From Bradyrhizobium glycinis (GTDB lineage Bacteria > Pseudomonadota > Alphaproteobacteria > Rhizobiales > Xanthobacteraceae), in NCBI RefSeq assembly GCF_016031655.1, contig NZ_JACCHQ010000018.1:1-64000 (forward strand): a stretch of 64,000 nucleotides of DNA, given 5' to 3'. A program made the translations under genes and the position numbers. The notes beneath the pieces were generated by a model. That model was not told the DNA's origin. It was given only the letters and a program-made list of their open reading frames with translations, and searched no databases. Shown piece after piece: positions 18,645 to 28,708 of the stretch. Within the stretch, counting starts at the first letter, position 1, and each line of letters starts with the position of its first letter.

Positions 18645-19736
18645 TCAGCTATTATGGTCCGCGTCTTCGCGCTTTGACGCGAGCCGCTTCACCGCCGTCA
18701 CGGCCGCATGCGCAGCTACCGCGGCGCCGACGACGCCGGCCGCCGCCATTCCGATCTGGTCGGCGTTCTTCTCGATGCCAAACTGCTTGATGTTGGTCAG
18801 ACGATCATAGAATGAGCCCTTGTCCCAGAAGCCGTCCTCCGAGCAGCCGATGCAGCCGTGGCCCGATTGGATCGGAAAGGAGACACCGCCGTTCCAGCGT
18901 ACGGTCGAGCAGGCATTGTAGGTGGTCGGACCCTTGCAGCCCATCTTGTAGAGGCAGTAGCCCTTGCGCGCGGCCTCGTCGTCCCACTGCTCGACAAACT
19001 GGCCGGCGTCGAAATGCGGGCGGCGGTAACACTTGTCGTGGATGCGCTGCGAGTAGAACATCTTCGGCCGGCCCTGGCGGTCGAGCTCGGGCAGCTTGCC
19101 GAAGGTAGTGATGAAGGTGACCACGCCGGTCATCACTTCGGCGATTGGGGGGCATCCCGGCACCTTAATGATCGGCTTGTTCGTGATAACCTTGTCGATG
19201 GGGGTCGCTTGTGTGGGATTGGGTTTGGCCGCCTGGACGCAGCCCCAGGACGCGCAGGCCCCCCAGGCGATGATCGCCATGGCATCCTCGGCCATCATCT
19301 TTAGCTTCTCGACGAACGGCTTGCCGCCGTCGATGCAGAACATGCCGCCTTCGTTCAGCGGCGGGTTGCCCTCCACTGCGAGGATGTACTGGCCTTTGTG
19401 CTTGACGCGGGTTTCCCCGAGAATGGCCTCGGCCTGGTGGCCCGCGGCCGCCATGATGGTATCGTCGTAGTCGAGCGAGATCATCGACAGCACGGCGTCC
19501 TTCACCAGCGGATGGGCGGACCGGATGAAGCTCTCCGAGCAGCAGGTGCATTCGAGCCCGTGCATCCAGATGACGGGCACGCGCGGCTTGGTCTCGAGCG
19601 CATTCGCGATACGGCTCGCCGCGAGCGGGCCGAGCCCGAGGCTCGTCGCCGTCAGGCTGCAGAATTTGTGAAAGCTCCGACGCGTGATGCCTTGTCGCCT
19701 GATCACGCTGTAAAACGTTTCCGTCGCCGCGCCCAT
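18645..19736 (-). CDS. hupS: Uptake [NiFe]-hydrogenase small subunit HupS
   Basis: The electron-transfer subunit with three iron-sulfur clusters. Its 363 residues start with a Tat signal (RRSFHKFCSL, about 19-28) that exports the folded HupSL pair. Cluster ligands are seen in HGLECTCCSES, WGACASWGC, VPGCPPIAE, CYRRPHFDAG, GYCLYKMGCKGP and GHGCIGCSED. The C-terminus has a hydrophobic anchor (MAAAGVVGAAVAAHAAV). A good ribosome site (GGGAGG) precedes the ATG, and the RpoN-type promoter at 19781-19796 sits just upstream. Confidence 0.98.
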   Translation of the reverse strand: MGAATETFYSVIRRQGITRRSFHKFCSLTATSLGLGPLAASRIANALETKPRVPVIWMHGLECTCCSESFIRSAHPLVKDAVLSMISLDYDDTIMAAAGHQAEAILGETRVKHKGQYILAVEGNPPLNEGGMFCIDGGKPFVEKLKMMAEDAMAIIAWGACASWGCVQAAKPNPTQATPIDKVITNKPIIKVPGCPPIAEVMTGVVTFITTFGKLPELDRQGRPKMFYSQRIHDKCYRRPHFDAGQFVEQWDDEAARKGYCLYKMGCKGPTTYNACSTVRWNGGVSFPIQSGHGCIGCSEDGFWDKGSFYDRLTNIKQFGIEKNADQIGMAAAGVVGAAVAAHAAVTAVKRLASKREDADHNS

Positions 19737-19780
19737 ATTTCCTCCCGCCTCGGCTTTGACTTTTCGATGACGCCAAAGAC

Positions 19781-19796
19781 AGCAAGAAGCAGGCCA
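19781..19796 (-). promoter_or_regulatory. Sigma-54 promoter of the hup operon
   Basis: The minus strand reads TGGCCTGCTTCTTGCT, matching the RpoN consensus TGGC-N3-8 nt-TTGCW with correct spacing of the GG and GC elements (-24/-12). Predicted transcription start is about 12 bp downstream, 30-odd bp before the hupS ATG. Rhizobial hupS promoters are known to be sigma-54 type, activated by NifA or HoxA. Confidence 0.8.
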
Positions 19797-19848
19797 ACGA
19801 TTTGGAGCGATTCAAAAGTAGAGAGATTTCAAACCCTTGCGTGTTGAA

Positions 19849-19856
19849 TTGCGCAA
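19849..19856 (-). promoter_or_regulatory. Palindrome upstream of hupS promoter
   Basis: A perfect 8-bp palindrome TTGCGCAA lies about 80-90 bp upstream of the predicted hupS transcription start, where sigma-54 activators usually bind. It sits in a longer imperfect repeat (GTTG...CAAC). No TGT-N10-ACA NifA site was found by eye nearby. Confidence 0.3.
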
Positions 19857-19931
19857 CGGAGTGGGACGCGACGGTGCTGAACCCAGGAGAAGCGGAAACA
19901 ACACGTTTGCAGTCGGCAACGGAGTTTCCGC

Positions 19932-21370
19932 CTAGTGCGCGGTGCACACTATGCAGGGATCGAACGAGCGCACGATGTGCTGGATCGCGACCGCGCGCGC
20001 GCCGGCCTCGCCCACATCGGTGCCGACCAGCGCCTGCTCCAGCGGCCCCCGACGTCGAAGGAATCGCGCGGCGAAAAATTCCAGGTGGTCGGCGCGATGA
20101 TTGGTGGCGCTCGATCTTGCCGTTCCGCACCGCCATACAATGTCCTAGGCTGCCGCGCGCGGCCTCGACCAGCCCGACATAGCTGCCGTTCGGGATCTCG
20201 TGCGAATTGTGGCAGAACGGCTCCGACAGCCGCAGCGCGCGCGTCCACTGCTCCAGCGCGAGCGCGATGCGCGCGGTCTCGATCAGCCGCGCGATCACGC
20301 GGTTGCGCACATTGGTGCCGCTGACCGAGACCAGGTCGGCAATCAACGGCTGCCCCGCCACCGTCTGGCGAGCGATGGCGCCGACCTCGATCGGCTGCCC
20401 CGACAGCCGCGGCACCTTGCACCAGCTGTAGGCGACCGGCTTGTCGCGGTCGAGCACCGTGCTGCTGTGGGCGGGGTCGGCCGAGGAAGCGCGCATCCAG
20501 GCGTGGAAGACATCCCTCGGTGATCTGGGCCAATGGCAGTGGCTCGATCGCAGCGCGCGGGCCGAACAGGCCGCGCGGAAACAGCTCGCCGTCGGGACCA
20601 TGATAGGCGCCGTAGCTCATCATCAAGCCCATCCCCTTGCCGAGCCCGGTGAGCGCGGGCTTATCGGCAAGCCGCAGGAAATGGGCAAAGTCGCAGCCAC
20701 GGCCGTCGCGTCAGCGATCGAGCTCGTCCGCGGTCGCGATCGCCAGCACATTCTCCAGCGTATCGGCGAAGACGATCCGCTCGAGAAAGCTTCGGAACGC
20801 CGTCGCGATGGAGAGCAGCCGGACGCGCTCGCCGACATCGATGGCGCGGGTGGTGCCGCCGGGCTGGAACGCGAGGCTGTGGGGCCATTTTCCGGCGATG
20901 ATGCCCATGGTCTCGAGCAGCCGCGCCCGCGGCGGCAGGGCGTCGCGCCCCGCACTGCCGCGGGTCGCGGCAAAGCGTTCGCGCGCCGCGGCGTGCCAGT
21001 CATGCGCCGCATAGGCCTCGCGGGCAAAGTCCGGCATGAAGAAGATATAGAAATGGGTCAGATGGTCGGCCGCGTTCTCCGCAGCATGCGCGATATTGGT
21101 CGCAAGCAGCCCGTTGGGCGCAGCCTCGATGCCCATCGCCTCGCGCAGCGCGGCGGCTGCGGCAACCGATTGCGAGACCGAGCAGATGCCGCAGATCCGC
21201 GGCGCTAGCGCCAGCGCATCGAGCGGCGGCCGCCCTTTCAGGATCTGCTCGAAGCCACGGTAGAGCGGTGCCGTCACCTCGGCACCCACCACGCGCCCGC
21301 TTTCGACGTCGAGACGAACTTCGAGGTCGCCCTCGACGCGGTTGAACGGACCGATCGTGATCCGCCTCAT
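19932..21370 (-). pseudogene. hupV: Hydrogen-sensor large subunit HupV, inactivated
   Basis: HupV is the large subunit of the regulatory H2-sensing hydrogenase. The start MRRITIGPFNRVEGDLEV and the first nickel motif APRICGICSVSQ are intact. The frame then meets a TGA at 20711 (probably a former TGG), an extra G near 20513, a missing base near 20100 and another near 20047. Conserved blocks continue across these breaks: YGAYHGPDGELFPRG, LSGQPIEVGAIARQ, APTTWNFSPRDSFDV. The last frame ends FDPCIVCTAH then TAG at 19932, without a cleavable tail, as typical of sensor hydrogenases. Four separate lesions in 1.4 kb argue for genuine decay. Confidence 0.88.
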
Positions 21371-21372
21371 GG

Positions 21373-22381
21373 CTATCGCTTGGCCCCAGCGCCTGCGGGC
21401 GGCACCAAGACGTGGTCGGCAGTCGCATTCAACCGCACGCGCCGCGGCGTTGCAGACTTCGACAACGCCGCAAGCGCAACGAACCAGGCTTTTGGCATGT
21501 CGGTGGGCAGGCCGACCGGAATGCCCGCGACCTTGGCGGTCTCCATAAAGTTCCGCCCGCCTTCGAAACCCGGCGACGTGCAGGCGATGCAGGCATAGCC
21601 GCCTTGGTGCAGGAGCCGCCGCGGTTCCAAGAGCGCTGGTTGCAATCGCCGACCGCCTGCGTAGCCTTGCAGCCGAGATGCTCCATCAGGCAGCCGCGCT
21701 CCGACATGGTCTCGGCGCTCGCCTTGAATTCGTAGAACTCGTTGCGCGAGCAGCCGTGATGGGCCAGATGATTGGCGATGAACTTCGGCCGCCCATATCC
21801 GTCAAGGTCGGTTGCGGCAAGATCCTTGGTGGTCAGTGCCAAAATGGTTTCCATCATCCAGCCCGGATGCGGTGCGCATCCCGCGACGTTGATGACGGGC
21901 AGACCGAGCCGCGAGCGGAACGCCGCGCCCAACGCGCCGCCACTGTCGGAGCCCTCGAACTGCAGGCCGACGGCATCGGTCGGGTTCGCACCGGCGGCCG
22001 GAACGCCGCCATAGGCCGCGCAGCTTCCGACCGCGATCACGTAATCGGCGCGCGGCGCCAGATCGAGCATCCAGCTGTAGACGGAACGATTGGTGCCCGC
22101 GAGCATGTTGAAGCGGCCAGTGTCGTTCGGTCCCCGGGCGACCGACCTTCCAGCAAAAGCAGGTCGAGCCGCACCTTGCCGTCGAGCATGGATTGCAGGA
22201 CTTCGACCGCCTCCTCGCCCGTCTCCTCGCTCACGGACGGATGCCACAGCAGGTTGACGCCGAATTGCCGAAGCTCGTCGAACCAGCCCGAGGCGCCGCT
22301 CTCGAGGATCGACATGGTGCATCCGCCGCAACTGGCGCCCTGCAGCCAGAGCACGTTGGTCATGCCGTCGGATCGGTCCAT
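21373..22381 (-). pseudogene. hupU: Hydrogen-sensor small subunit HupU, inactivated
   Basis: HupU is the small subunit of the H2 sensor and lacks a Tat signal, as seen here (VLWLQGASCGGCTMSIL close to the start). Most conserved parts are readable: VIAVGSCAAYGGVPA, VINVAGCAPHPGWM, HLGCKATQAVGDCNQ and the final YACIACTSPGFEG. One-base deletions near 22144 and near 21605 put these in different frames. It ends 3 bp before hupV, and the two would have formed an operon upstream of hupS. Confidence 0.87.
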
Positions 22382-22448
22382 CTCATGTCTCCCGGTCGTC
22401 CCAGCTTCAACCGCTCGCCTCCGGAGCGCAAGGGGCTCGTCGGCGTCC

Positions 22449-23761
22449 TCAATCGTGAGCGCCCGGCAATTCGTCGTGTTTCAGGTGCCGTCTGCGGATA
22501 TTGCGGGTGACGAGCCAGATCACGGCCACGGCCACCGGGACGAAGACGGCGGTCGCCAGCGAAGGCTCGACATGCAGGCCGCTGTCATGGGCGCCCTTGG
22601 CGAGATAGCCGAACAGGCTGACGACGTAGTAGCCGATCGCCGCCACCGACAAGCCTTCGACCGTGCTTCTGCAACCGCAATTGCAGCCTTGTGCGCTCGT
22701 TCATCGAGCGCAGCAGGTCGCGATTCTGCTCCTCGAGCTCGATATCGACGCGCGTGCGCAACAGATCGGCCGCGCGCGAGCTTGATCGACAGAGTGGCCT
22801 GCCGGTCCTCCGTCGTGGCACAGGTGCGCATGGCCGGCGCCATACGGCGGGCAAGGAACGAGGACCAGGTCGGATATCCCGCGATCTCGCCGCCTTCGAT
22901 CACGGCCAGGCGCGCCTGCACGATCTCGTAATAAGCGCGGCTGGCGCCGAAACGAAACAGGCTGCCGGCAGCGCCTCTTTCGAGCGTAGCCGCCAATGCG
23001 GTCAGTTCGTTCAAGAGATGGTTGTTCAGCTTGAGATGCTCGGCGCGCTGCATCTCCTCGAGCACCTCGACCAGCCGCCGACCGATGTGATCGACGGAGG
23101 GCGCAAGCTCAATCGCGGCGGGCAGGCCGAGCAGCGCCAGCGTGCGGTAGGTCTCGATCTCCAGCACGCGCTGCACGAGCGCGCCGAGACGGCCGGGCGA
23201 CAGGCCGTCATTGCACACGAGAATGCGGACGAAGCCCTGCTCGTCGGTACGAAAGTCGGATGCAACGACGGCAGGCCCGCTGCGGACCGCCGCCACGGCG
23301 AGGCTGGCTCGCTCGAAAAGCTGCTGGGCACGCTCCAGCGCCGCGGAGGTCTGCTCGACCTCGAGCTTGACCCCAACCAGCAACTGCCCGGCCTGGTGGA
23401 GCGACCGGATCAGCGCTGCAGCCTCATCGCCGATCTCGCCGAACTGCCGCTCGCAAGAGCCGTCCAGAATCCAGGTGAAGGTGGTGAATTCCGAGTGCTG
23501 CTCCCAGCGAAGCTGGGTCGCACCGATCATGACCTGATGATGCTTCGTCTCGGCATCCGGCGGCGCCTGTCCGTGCGACGTGCAGAATGCCACGAACCTC
23601 TCGCGATCGGCCGCGGCAACCTCACCCTGGCTCAGAAAGGCAAAACGCAGCACCGTGAGCGGCGCGACTAGCCGGGTGAAGGGGCGGGCATGCACCTCGG
23701 CCAGCACCGCACCACGCTGCGGATGCAATTCGAAGCTCGCGAGATCGAGGTCACCACTCAT
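22449..23761 (-). pseudogene. DUF3422 membrane-anchored protein, frameshifted
   Basis: A predicted membrane-anchored protein of the DUF3422 family; the function is unknown. The first 340 or so residues from 23761 are continuous (MSGDLDLASFELHPQRGAV; HARPFTRLVAPL; YPTWSSFLARRM). The frame shifts near 22780, into a segment with VDIELEEQNRDLLRSMNERT, and again near 22655, into the C-terminal membrane segment LSVAAIGYYVVSLFGYLAKG ending at 22449. It is transcribed towards hupU, 68 bp away. The decay of hupUV thus extends into this neighbour. Confidence 0.8.
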
Positions 23762-23875
23762 CTGACGTCCCTTGGTACCGCTTTCAGGCGCCGATGTCCC
23801 GCGCGTCCTCGCCGTTCACTACCACGACACGCCCCTGCTGTTGCAATCACCCCTTTGCAGGATACGCCCGCCTCC

Positions 23876-24400
23876 TCACGCCGCTGCCCCGTTGGCCATG
23901 AAGCTGTCGAGCTCGACGCGCAGGCGCTGGCTGGCCTCGGTCAGGCCGCGGGCCGATTGCAGCACGGCGGACGCCGCAGCACCCGTCTTGGTCGCTTCGC
24001 GATCGACCTATTCGAGGTTGGTCGAGACCCGTCCGGTGCCGGAGGCCGCATGCTCGGGGTTACGCGCGATCTCCTGCGTGGTCGCGGTCTGTTGATCGAC
24101 GGCGGAAGCGATCGAGCCCGAGGTCGAGGAGATCTCCCCGCTCGTGCCGGCGATGGTCTTGATCGCAGCGATCAACTCATCCTCGCCTGCTGCATGCCCT
24201 GGATGTGCGCGCCGAGGTGAAGTCGCTGGCGAGCCAGACGGCGCGCGCCACGCACTTTTCGGAGGCGACAACCGCAAAAATCGCGACGGCCTCGCCGACG
24301 CGCGCGGCTTTTTTGTGACGCGCCAGTAGATTGGTCTGCTCGGCGAGCGCCGGGTTGACTACAACGAAGTCCGACCACTCAGCGCGATCGGCAACAAGCC
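23876..24400 (-). pseudogene. Chemotaxis receptor, C-terminal remnant
   Basis: The minus strand carries the end of a methyl-accepting chemotaxis protein: signalling-domain pieces FAVVASE and AHIQGMQQA in different frames. These are followed by the adaptation segment SAVDQQTATTQEIARN and, after an in-frame TAG near 24009, VDREATKTGAAASAVLQSAR and the tail ELDSFMANGAAA with its stop at 23876. The sensor and membrane parts are missing. Frameshifts plus a nonsense codon make it nonfunctional. Confidence 0.75.
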
Positions 24401-24667
24401 CGCGGCTGCGGTGTTGAATAGCTCCGAAGGCTCCGTGGCGGCCGGTAGCGGCGATTCTGACTCACCGGCACGAGCCATAATGTATGCGCCGAACGGCAGC
24501 ACCAACTGACCCGCATCTCAGCAATGGTTATGGACAGAAAAAGAAGCAGATCGCTTCGCGCCGGGCTTCACCCCCAGGGCGGGACGCCCGCCGTCCCCGC
24601 TCGACGTTGTGGTCCGCAACTTAGCCTTGGACCACCTGCATTTTGCGAAACCGGACTCCTGACCTTA

Positions 24668-25552
24668 CTAGGCAGCCTCAGCGGCCCGTGATTTCAGCCC
24701 TTTTGCGTGCGGAAAGCTGGCGGCCTCCGCCAGCCGGTTCATGGCCCTATGAGGACTGCCAATTTTATCGATGGTGTACCGCTCAGTCGCGCAATTGTCC
24801 CAGATTGCGACGTCGCCTGTTTTCCACTTCCAGCACAGGGTGTTCTCGGGCGCGGTGAGATACGACTTCAGCAGCTCGAACAGTCTTTGGCTGGGATATC
24901 GCTGCAGGCCGATAAAGTTTTGCACTGAACGACCAAGCGAGAGCATGCGTTCGCCAGTTTCGGGATGAACGCGAACAATTGGATATGTCGTATCATAGAT
25001 ACTTCCGGTGGATGCGTTCTCCAACGCCCGCTTGTCGGCCTCGGTGGCACTCTCCATCGGAGTGTGATCGAATGTGGCCCCGGGCACAGCCCAAAGATTA
25101 TCGGCAAGCATCCGCAGGGGATCGGGCAGGTCAAGGTAAGCGGCCCTCGTGCTCGACCAAGCCAGGTCCGTGCCAAGAGGCGGCGTCGCTGAATCCCGCA
25201 ACACTAATATTGTTGGATAGCGGGCACTGAAGACCTCATCATCGTTCCTGCAGGCGCGGTCGCCGAGCGTCTTCGGGATTGTTAAGCCGCCCCTTGGGTC
25301 CAGCACTGTGGGATTCAGTATCGAGGAGCCGAGCCGGAGCACAAAACGCTGTTGCTGGGCATCATCCAGATGCCCCTGGTCACGGAAGAAGATGACCTTA
25401 TGCTCGAGCAGCAGCTGGTGAATGGTTATGATGACCTCGTCAGACACATCGTCCGACAGCCTGATGTTCTTGATTTCGGCACCAAGCCGGTCCGCATGCT
25501 TGACGATGTCTGCTCGCGGAATGACGTTATCAAAGCTCATAGTGCCAGTCAT
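24668..25552 (-). CDS. TauD/TfdA-family protein without metal ligands
   Basis: Length and fold motifs match alpha-ketoglutarate-dependent dioxygenases of the TauD/TfdA family: GAEIKNIRLSDDVSDEVI, LLLEHKVIFFRDQ, the AAYLDLPDPLRMLAD helix, HPETGERMLSLGR, and WKTGDVAIWDN. However, the HxD segment normally found before the ILVLRDSATPP strand is missing, and the second His, normally just after WDNRAT, is replaced (WDNCATERYTID). With all three iron ligands lost, the usual chemistry should be impossible. It is either a dead paralogue, a protein with a new role, or an early pseudogene with an open frame. Start at MTGTMSFDN (25552); 25540 is also possible. Confidence 0.7.
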   Translation of the reverse strand: MTGTMSFDNVIPRADIVKHADRLGAEIKNIRLSDDVSDEVIITIHQLLLEHKVIFFRDQGHLDDAQQQRFVLRLGSSILNPTVLDPRGGLTIPKTLGDRACRNDDEVFSARYPTILVLRDSATPPLGTDLAWSSTRAAYLDLPDPLRMLADNLWAVPGATFDHTPMESATEADKRALENASTGSIYDTTYPIVRVHPETGERMLSLGRSVQNFIGLQRYPSQRLFELLKSYLTAPENTLCWKWKTGDVAIWDNCATERYTIDKIGSPHRAMNRLAEAASFPHAKGLKSRAAEAA

Positions 25553-25585
25553 GGACGAGGCCTCTCTCTGTGGCTGTCTAAACAA

Positions 25586-27141
25586 AGCTCCGTGATTGCT
25601 GGTGATGCGTGGCTAGGAACGTAACAAGTCCCTCTTGATAACACGCATCCAAATTGTCTGAGGGGTGACCCACACCGGACAGTGAATCGGCTGAAGCTTG
25701 ATACCACCACCATCATCTTAGGATCTAATTCCCTCTGCGTGCGGACTCAGGCAGTGCGGCTCAGGGCACTCGCGAATAACGTCACAAGACCGATTTGCAG
25801 CCTGATCAGCAGTACAAATTATAGAGGCGGCCCATGTCCGGTCTATGAAACGAAAGCAGCTTTCTTTTCGATCTCGCGTAACGTTCGCCTCGCCGCCGAA
25901 CTCGTCCTTGGAAAATTCTCGAATAGCGGTTGCGTCGTCACCTCACGCGACCCGCATGGCTTCATCCGCCCACGAAGAACCAACTGGCTCGGGGCCTCCC
26001 TTTGACGAAACGGCTAGGACACGATGCCCGCCCCGTATTCTATCTACGATCGTACTGTAACGATATAACTATTTATACGTGCGGACCAATCATTTCTTCG
26101 CGACTTGAAAGTGTTCAATGCTCGCCGTCTACTCGTCGGCTGGTCTATTCGGTTGTGCTTTTGCCGAGGAGGAAGGCCGCGCAAAATTCAAACGCTGCAA
26201 CCGCCGCTGCAGCTTAACAACGGACTCAATCCCTCGATTTACGAAATATGCGCTCGTAGAGCCGCTTGTATGGAATGGTGTCAGCGGGGGAGCCGACATC
26301 TCACATTCAAGGCTGGCGACGAGGTACAGCTTCGAGTGGCCGTGTAGCGACGTAGAGCGCGCAGGCGAGAAACTCTCGAACAGGACGAAGAGCCGAAGGG
26401 ACATCAAACTCGAGTTGGTTCGCTAAAATACTGAAGCAGACAGCCGCCTATGTTTCACAAGCAATTGTGCGGCCGACTGGGAAGCCGGTGCATACACGCG
26501 AAGTGACCTCTGATGGCTTGTCAGTTGCGCGTCTCCCAAGTTCGCTGAGCCTCATGAGCGACGGAGGCGACCGTCTTTGCCCATTAAAGCTGCAGGAGGG
26601 CGCAGGCTATGGGACAAACAGGATGAGAGCGAAATATCTACTTGTTCGCCGCCGCCCAGCAGGCTCTGCCATGCCTCAACCCGGATCACGGAACCGAGAG
26701 GACGAGAAGGGGGCAAGTGTCGGTTGCTTGCAGCGCGATCCGATCCGAAGTTACTACAGCGCACCGCCCTACGGCGTTCGCGGCAGATTACTCAAGGATT
26801 CTAATCCGTCGACATGACATCGTCAGGACTGATCTTTTCCCCACGAGCCTCCGGCGCCCTTCCGTGTCATCTTATTTAGCTAGAGTAGCTTACTTGAACT
26901 TGCGCTAATTGCCGTCTTTGCACACCCACCCGCCCAGATTCCCTATTGCTGGGTCAATCGCCGGATCTCAATGTGGTCCCGCTTCGCGCGACGCGCTCGC
27001 CAGGCCCCCGAATGTAAAGGGTTTACGGCGGCCTATGCTGGGTCTCGCGCGCTTAGCCGTTCAAGATCAGCTTCCGCGGCCGCCGTTCCCTGAATGCCTC
27101 CAGCTCCTCGGGAGCTTGGTGATGGATCCAGAACGGCGTAC
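25586..27141. other. No gene recognised
   Basis: About 1.5 kb of lower-GC sequence with only short overlapping frames on both strands. None reads as a known family, and I saw no convincing promoter, tts box or insertion-sequence end. It is probably spacer or decayed DNA. Confidence 0.4.
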
Positions 27142-27417
27142 TTAATTCTGTTTGGTTGAGTTATCGGCGGGTCCACCGACACTACTGCTTTCGGGTGAAT
27201 GTTGGCGAGGACCTTGCTGAAGCCACATTGACGGAGCGCTGGTTAGCGCTTTTTGTCCGACTTGCCGGAGAACCTCGACGGACGTCTCGCCTCGAGCGGC
27301 GGCTTCTAGAAGTTTGGAGGCGACATACGTTCGGGTGCCGGTCTCGTGACGTGACAGCCCCTTGCAAACCTCATCCAGAACTCGACGGAGATAGGCAATT
27401 GTATCCGAGTCGAGCAT
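27142..27417 (-). CDS. Small conserved protein, paralogue A
   Basis: From MLDSDTIAYLRRVLDEVCKG (27417) the frame reads about 66 well-ordered residues containing SRHETGTRTYVASKLLEAAARGE and RQVGQKALTSAPSMWL, followed by a less convincing tail to 27142. A second copy of the same family lies at 30136-30360. The core length of about 66-70 residues and the ending APSMWL/APTMWR suggest the original stop came just after Trp-Leu/Arg, so this copy may have gained a tail. Function unknown. Confidence 0.5.
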   Translation of the reverse strand: MLDSDTIAYLRRVLDEVCKGLSRHETGTRTYVASKLLEAAARGETSVEVLRQVGQKALTSAPSMWLQQGPRQHSPESSSVGGPADNSTKQN

Positions 27418-27737
27418 AGAGGATCTCCTCCCAGCGCTACAATGACCACACTGCAAGCGCGAGTTTTACGATACAAATATCGCCAGTGGCCGACGAAAGA
27501 GTGACCCTTCATTTCACTTAAGGCTGCACGAACATACAAATAAACTGCTGTCGCGAGTCATCAACGTGATGTCATGGCAGACCGCCGACACCCGGAGAAG
27601 TCGGTTGAACCCGTATGGTCTTCTCGGCGTCAAGCAAGCCTCGCGGCTGAAAACGGCCGCTCTCCGCCCGGTTAACAGAAGCGAGGAACATCACCCGCTC
27701 TACTCCTGATCAAGGCCCGACGGGACCATTGAGCAAC

Positions 27738-28244
27738 TCAAACAGCGTTCGATAAAAGCAATCCGACAAAACGAGGTGAGCAGGACAACAAGACAAAGAC
27801 AGACACGAGCAGCATGTCCGCTCGAAGGGAGCGCTTGGTCCTGATTGCGGAAGCTGCTTCGACTTCCTCGACCTCACCGATTTTTTCAGCCGGCCACCAG
27901 GCGAGTTGACGGGCCGACGCAGCGACGATCGGCAGAGGTCCGAGCACAACGGCAGCTTTAATACAGAAGGCCAAGTGGGCCGTAGCGGTCGGGACATGAG
28001 GCAGGGTTGCGGCGGTAAGCCGAAATGCTGCCGCCCAGATCGTTAGCGCAATCACACCGAGAGCGGCCAAGTCCTTGACGGCGGTTACCTGCCCCATGTC
28101 CTCAGCGGCTATCCTGTAGAGCTCCTCAATCTGATCGGGCATGTACAACAAAGTAAAAATGACCACCGAGAGAACAACAATCCACCCATGGTTGCGCAAC
28201 GATGCCAAGAGCTCTTCGCGCACAATCATTGCGTCAATCCCCAT
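27738..28244 (-). CDS. Predicted membrane protein, unknown
   Basis: A 168-residue product with hydrophobic segments near residues 20-35 (WIVVLSVVIFTLLYM), 60-80 (LAALGVIALTIWAAAF), 90-112 (LAFCIKAAVVLGPLPIVAA) and at the C-terminus (MLLVSVFVLLSC). Charged linkers separate them. This pattern is unlikely by chance. I do not recognise the family, and the C-terminus may be truncated. Start at 28244, or at 28229 (MIVREELLASL). Confidence 0.45.
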   Translation of the reverse strand: MGIDAMIVREELLASLRNHGWIVVLSVVIFTLLYMPDQIEELYRIAAEDMGQVTAVKDLAALGVIALTIWAAAFRLTAATLPHVPTATAHLAFCIKAAVVLGPLPIVAASARQLAWWPAEKIGEVEEVEAASAIRTKRSLRADMLLVSVFVLLSCSPRFVGLLLSNAV

Positions 28245-28708
28245 ACTGTCTGCGGGGATTGTCTAGTGCGACTAGAACAGGCTTTGATCCCAGGACTTCG
28301 CGCGTGGCTCTCATTGAAAGCATCCGCAGATTCTGCAAACAAACAAGCGATACACTTTCGACCACCCCCCAAAAACGCGAACTTAACCTAGGGTAGTGAC
28401 ACGTTTTATCGCGGTATTCCATTGGGCGGTCAAGAGATTTTCGATTGCAGAGGTCCATGGCCGCGATGTCGATGTTTTACGCTGGGTATGCACCATCTCA
28501 CGCAGTTTTTCTTCACTCGTTCGTCTATAACGCAGAAGGTCATGCGGTCGCTCCGGCCAGCGTGGTGATCTTGCTCCCGTACTGACTTGGCGAAACAGTC
28601 ATCTGACCTGATCGTCGCGTTGGACGTTCTGGCCAACTATGTGAATGACGCCGCTCGTCAGTCTCGAGGGAGGCACGTGCACAGAGGGTGCGCGCCGATG
28701 CGGCCCTG

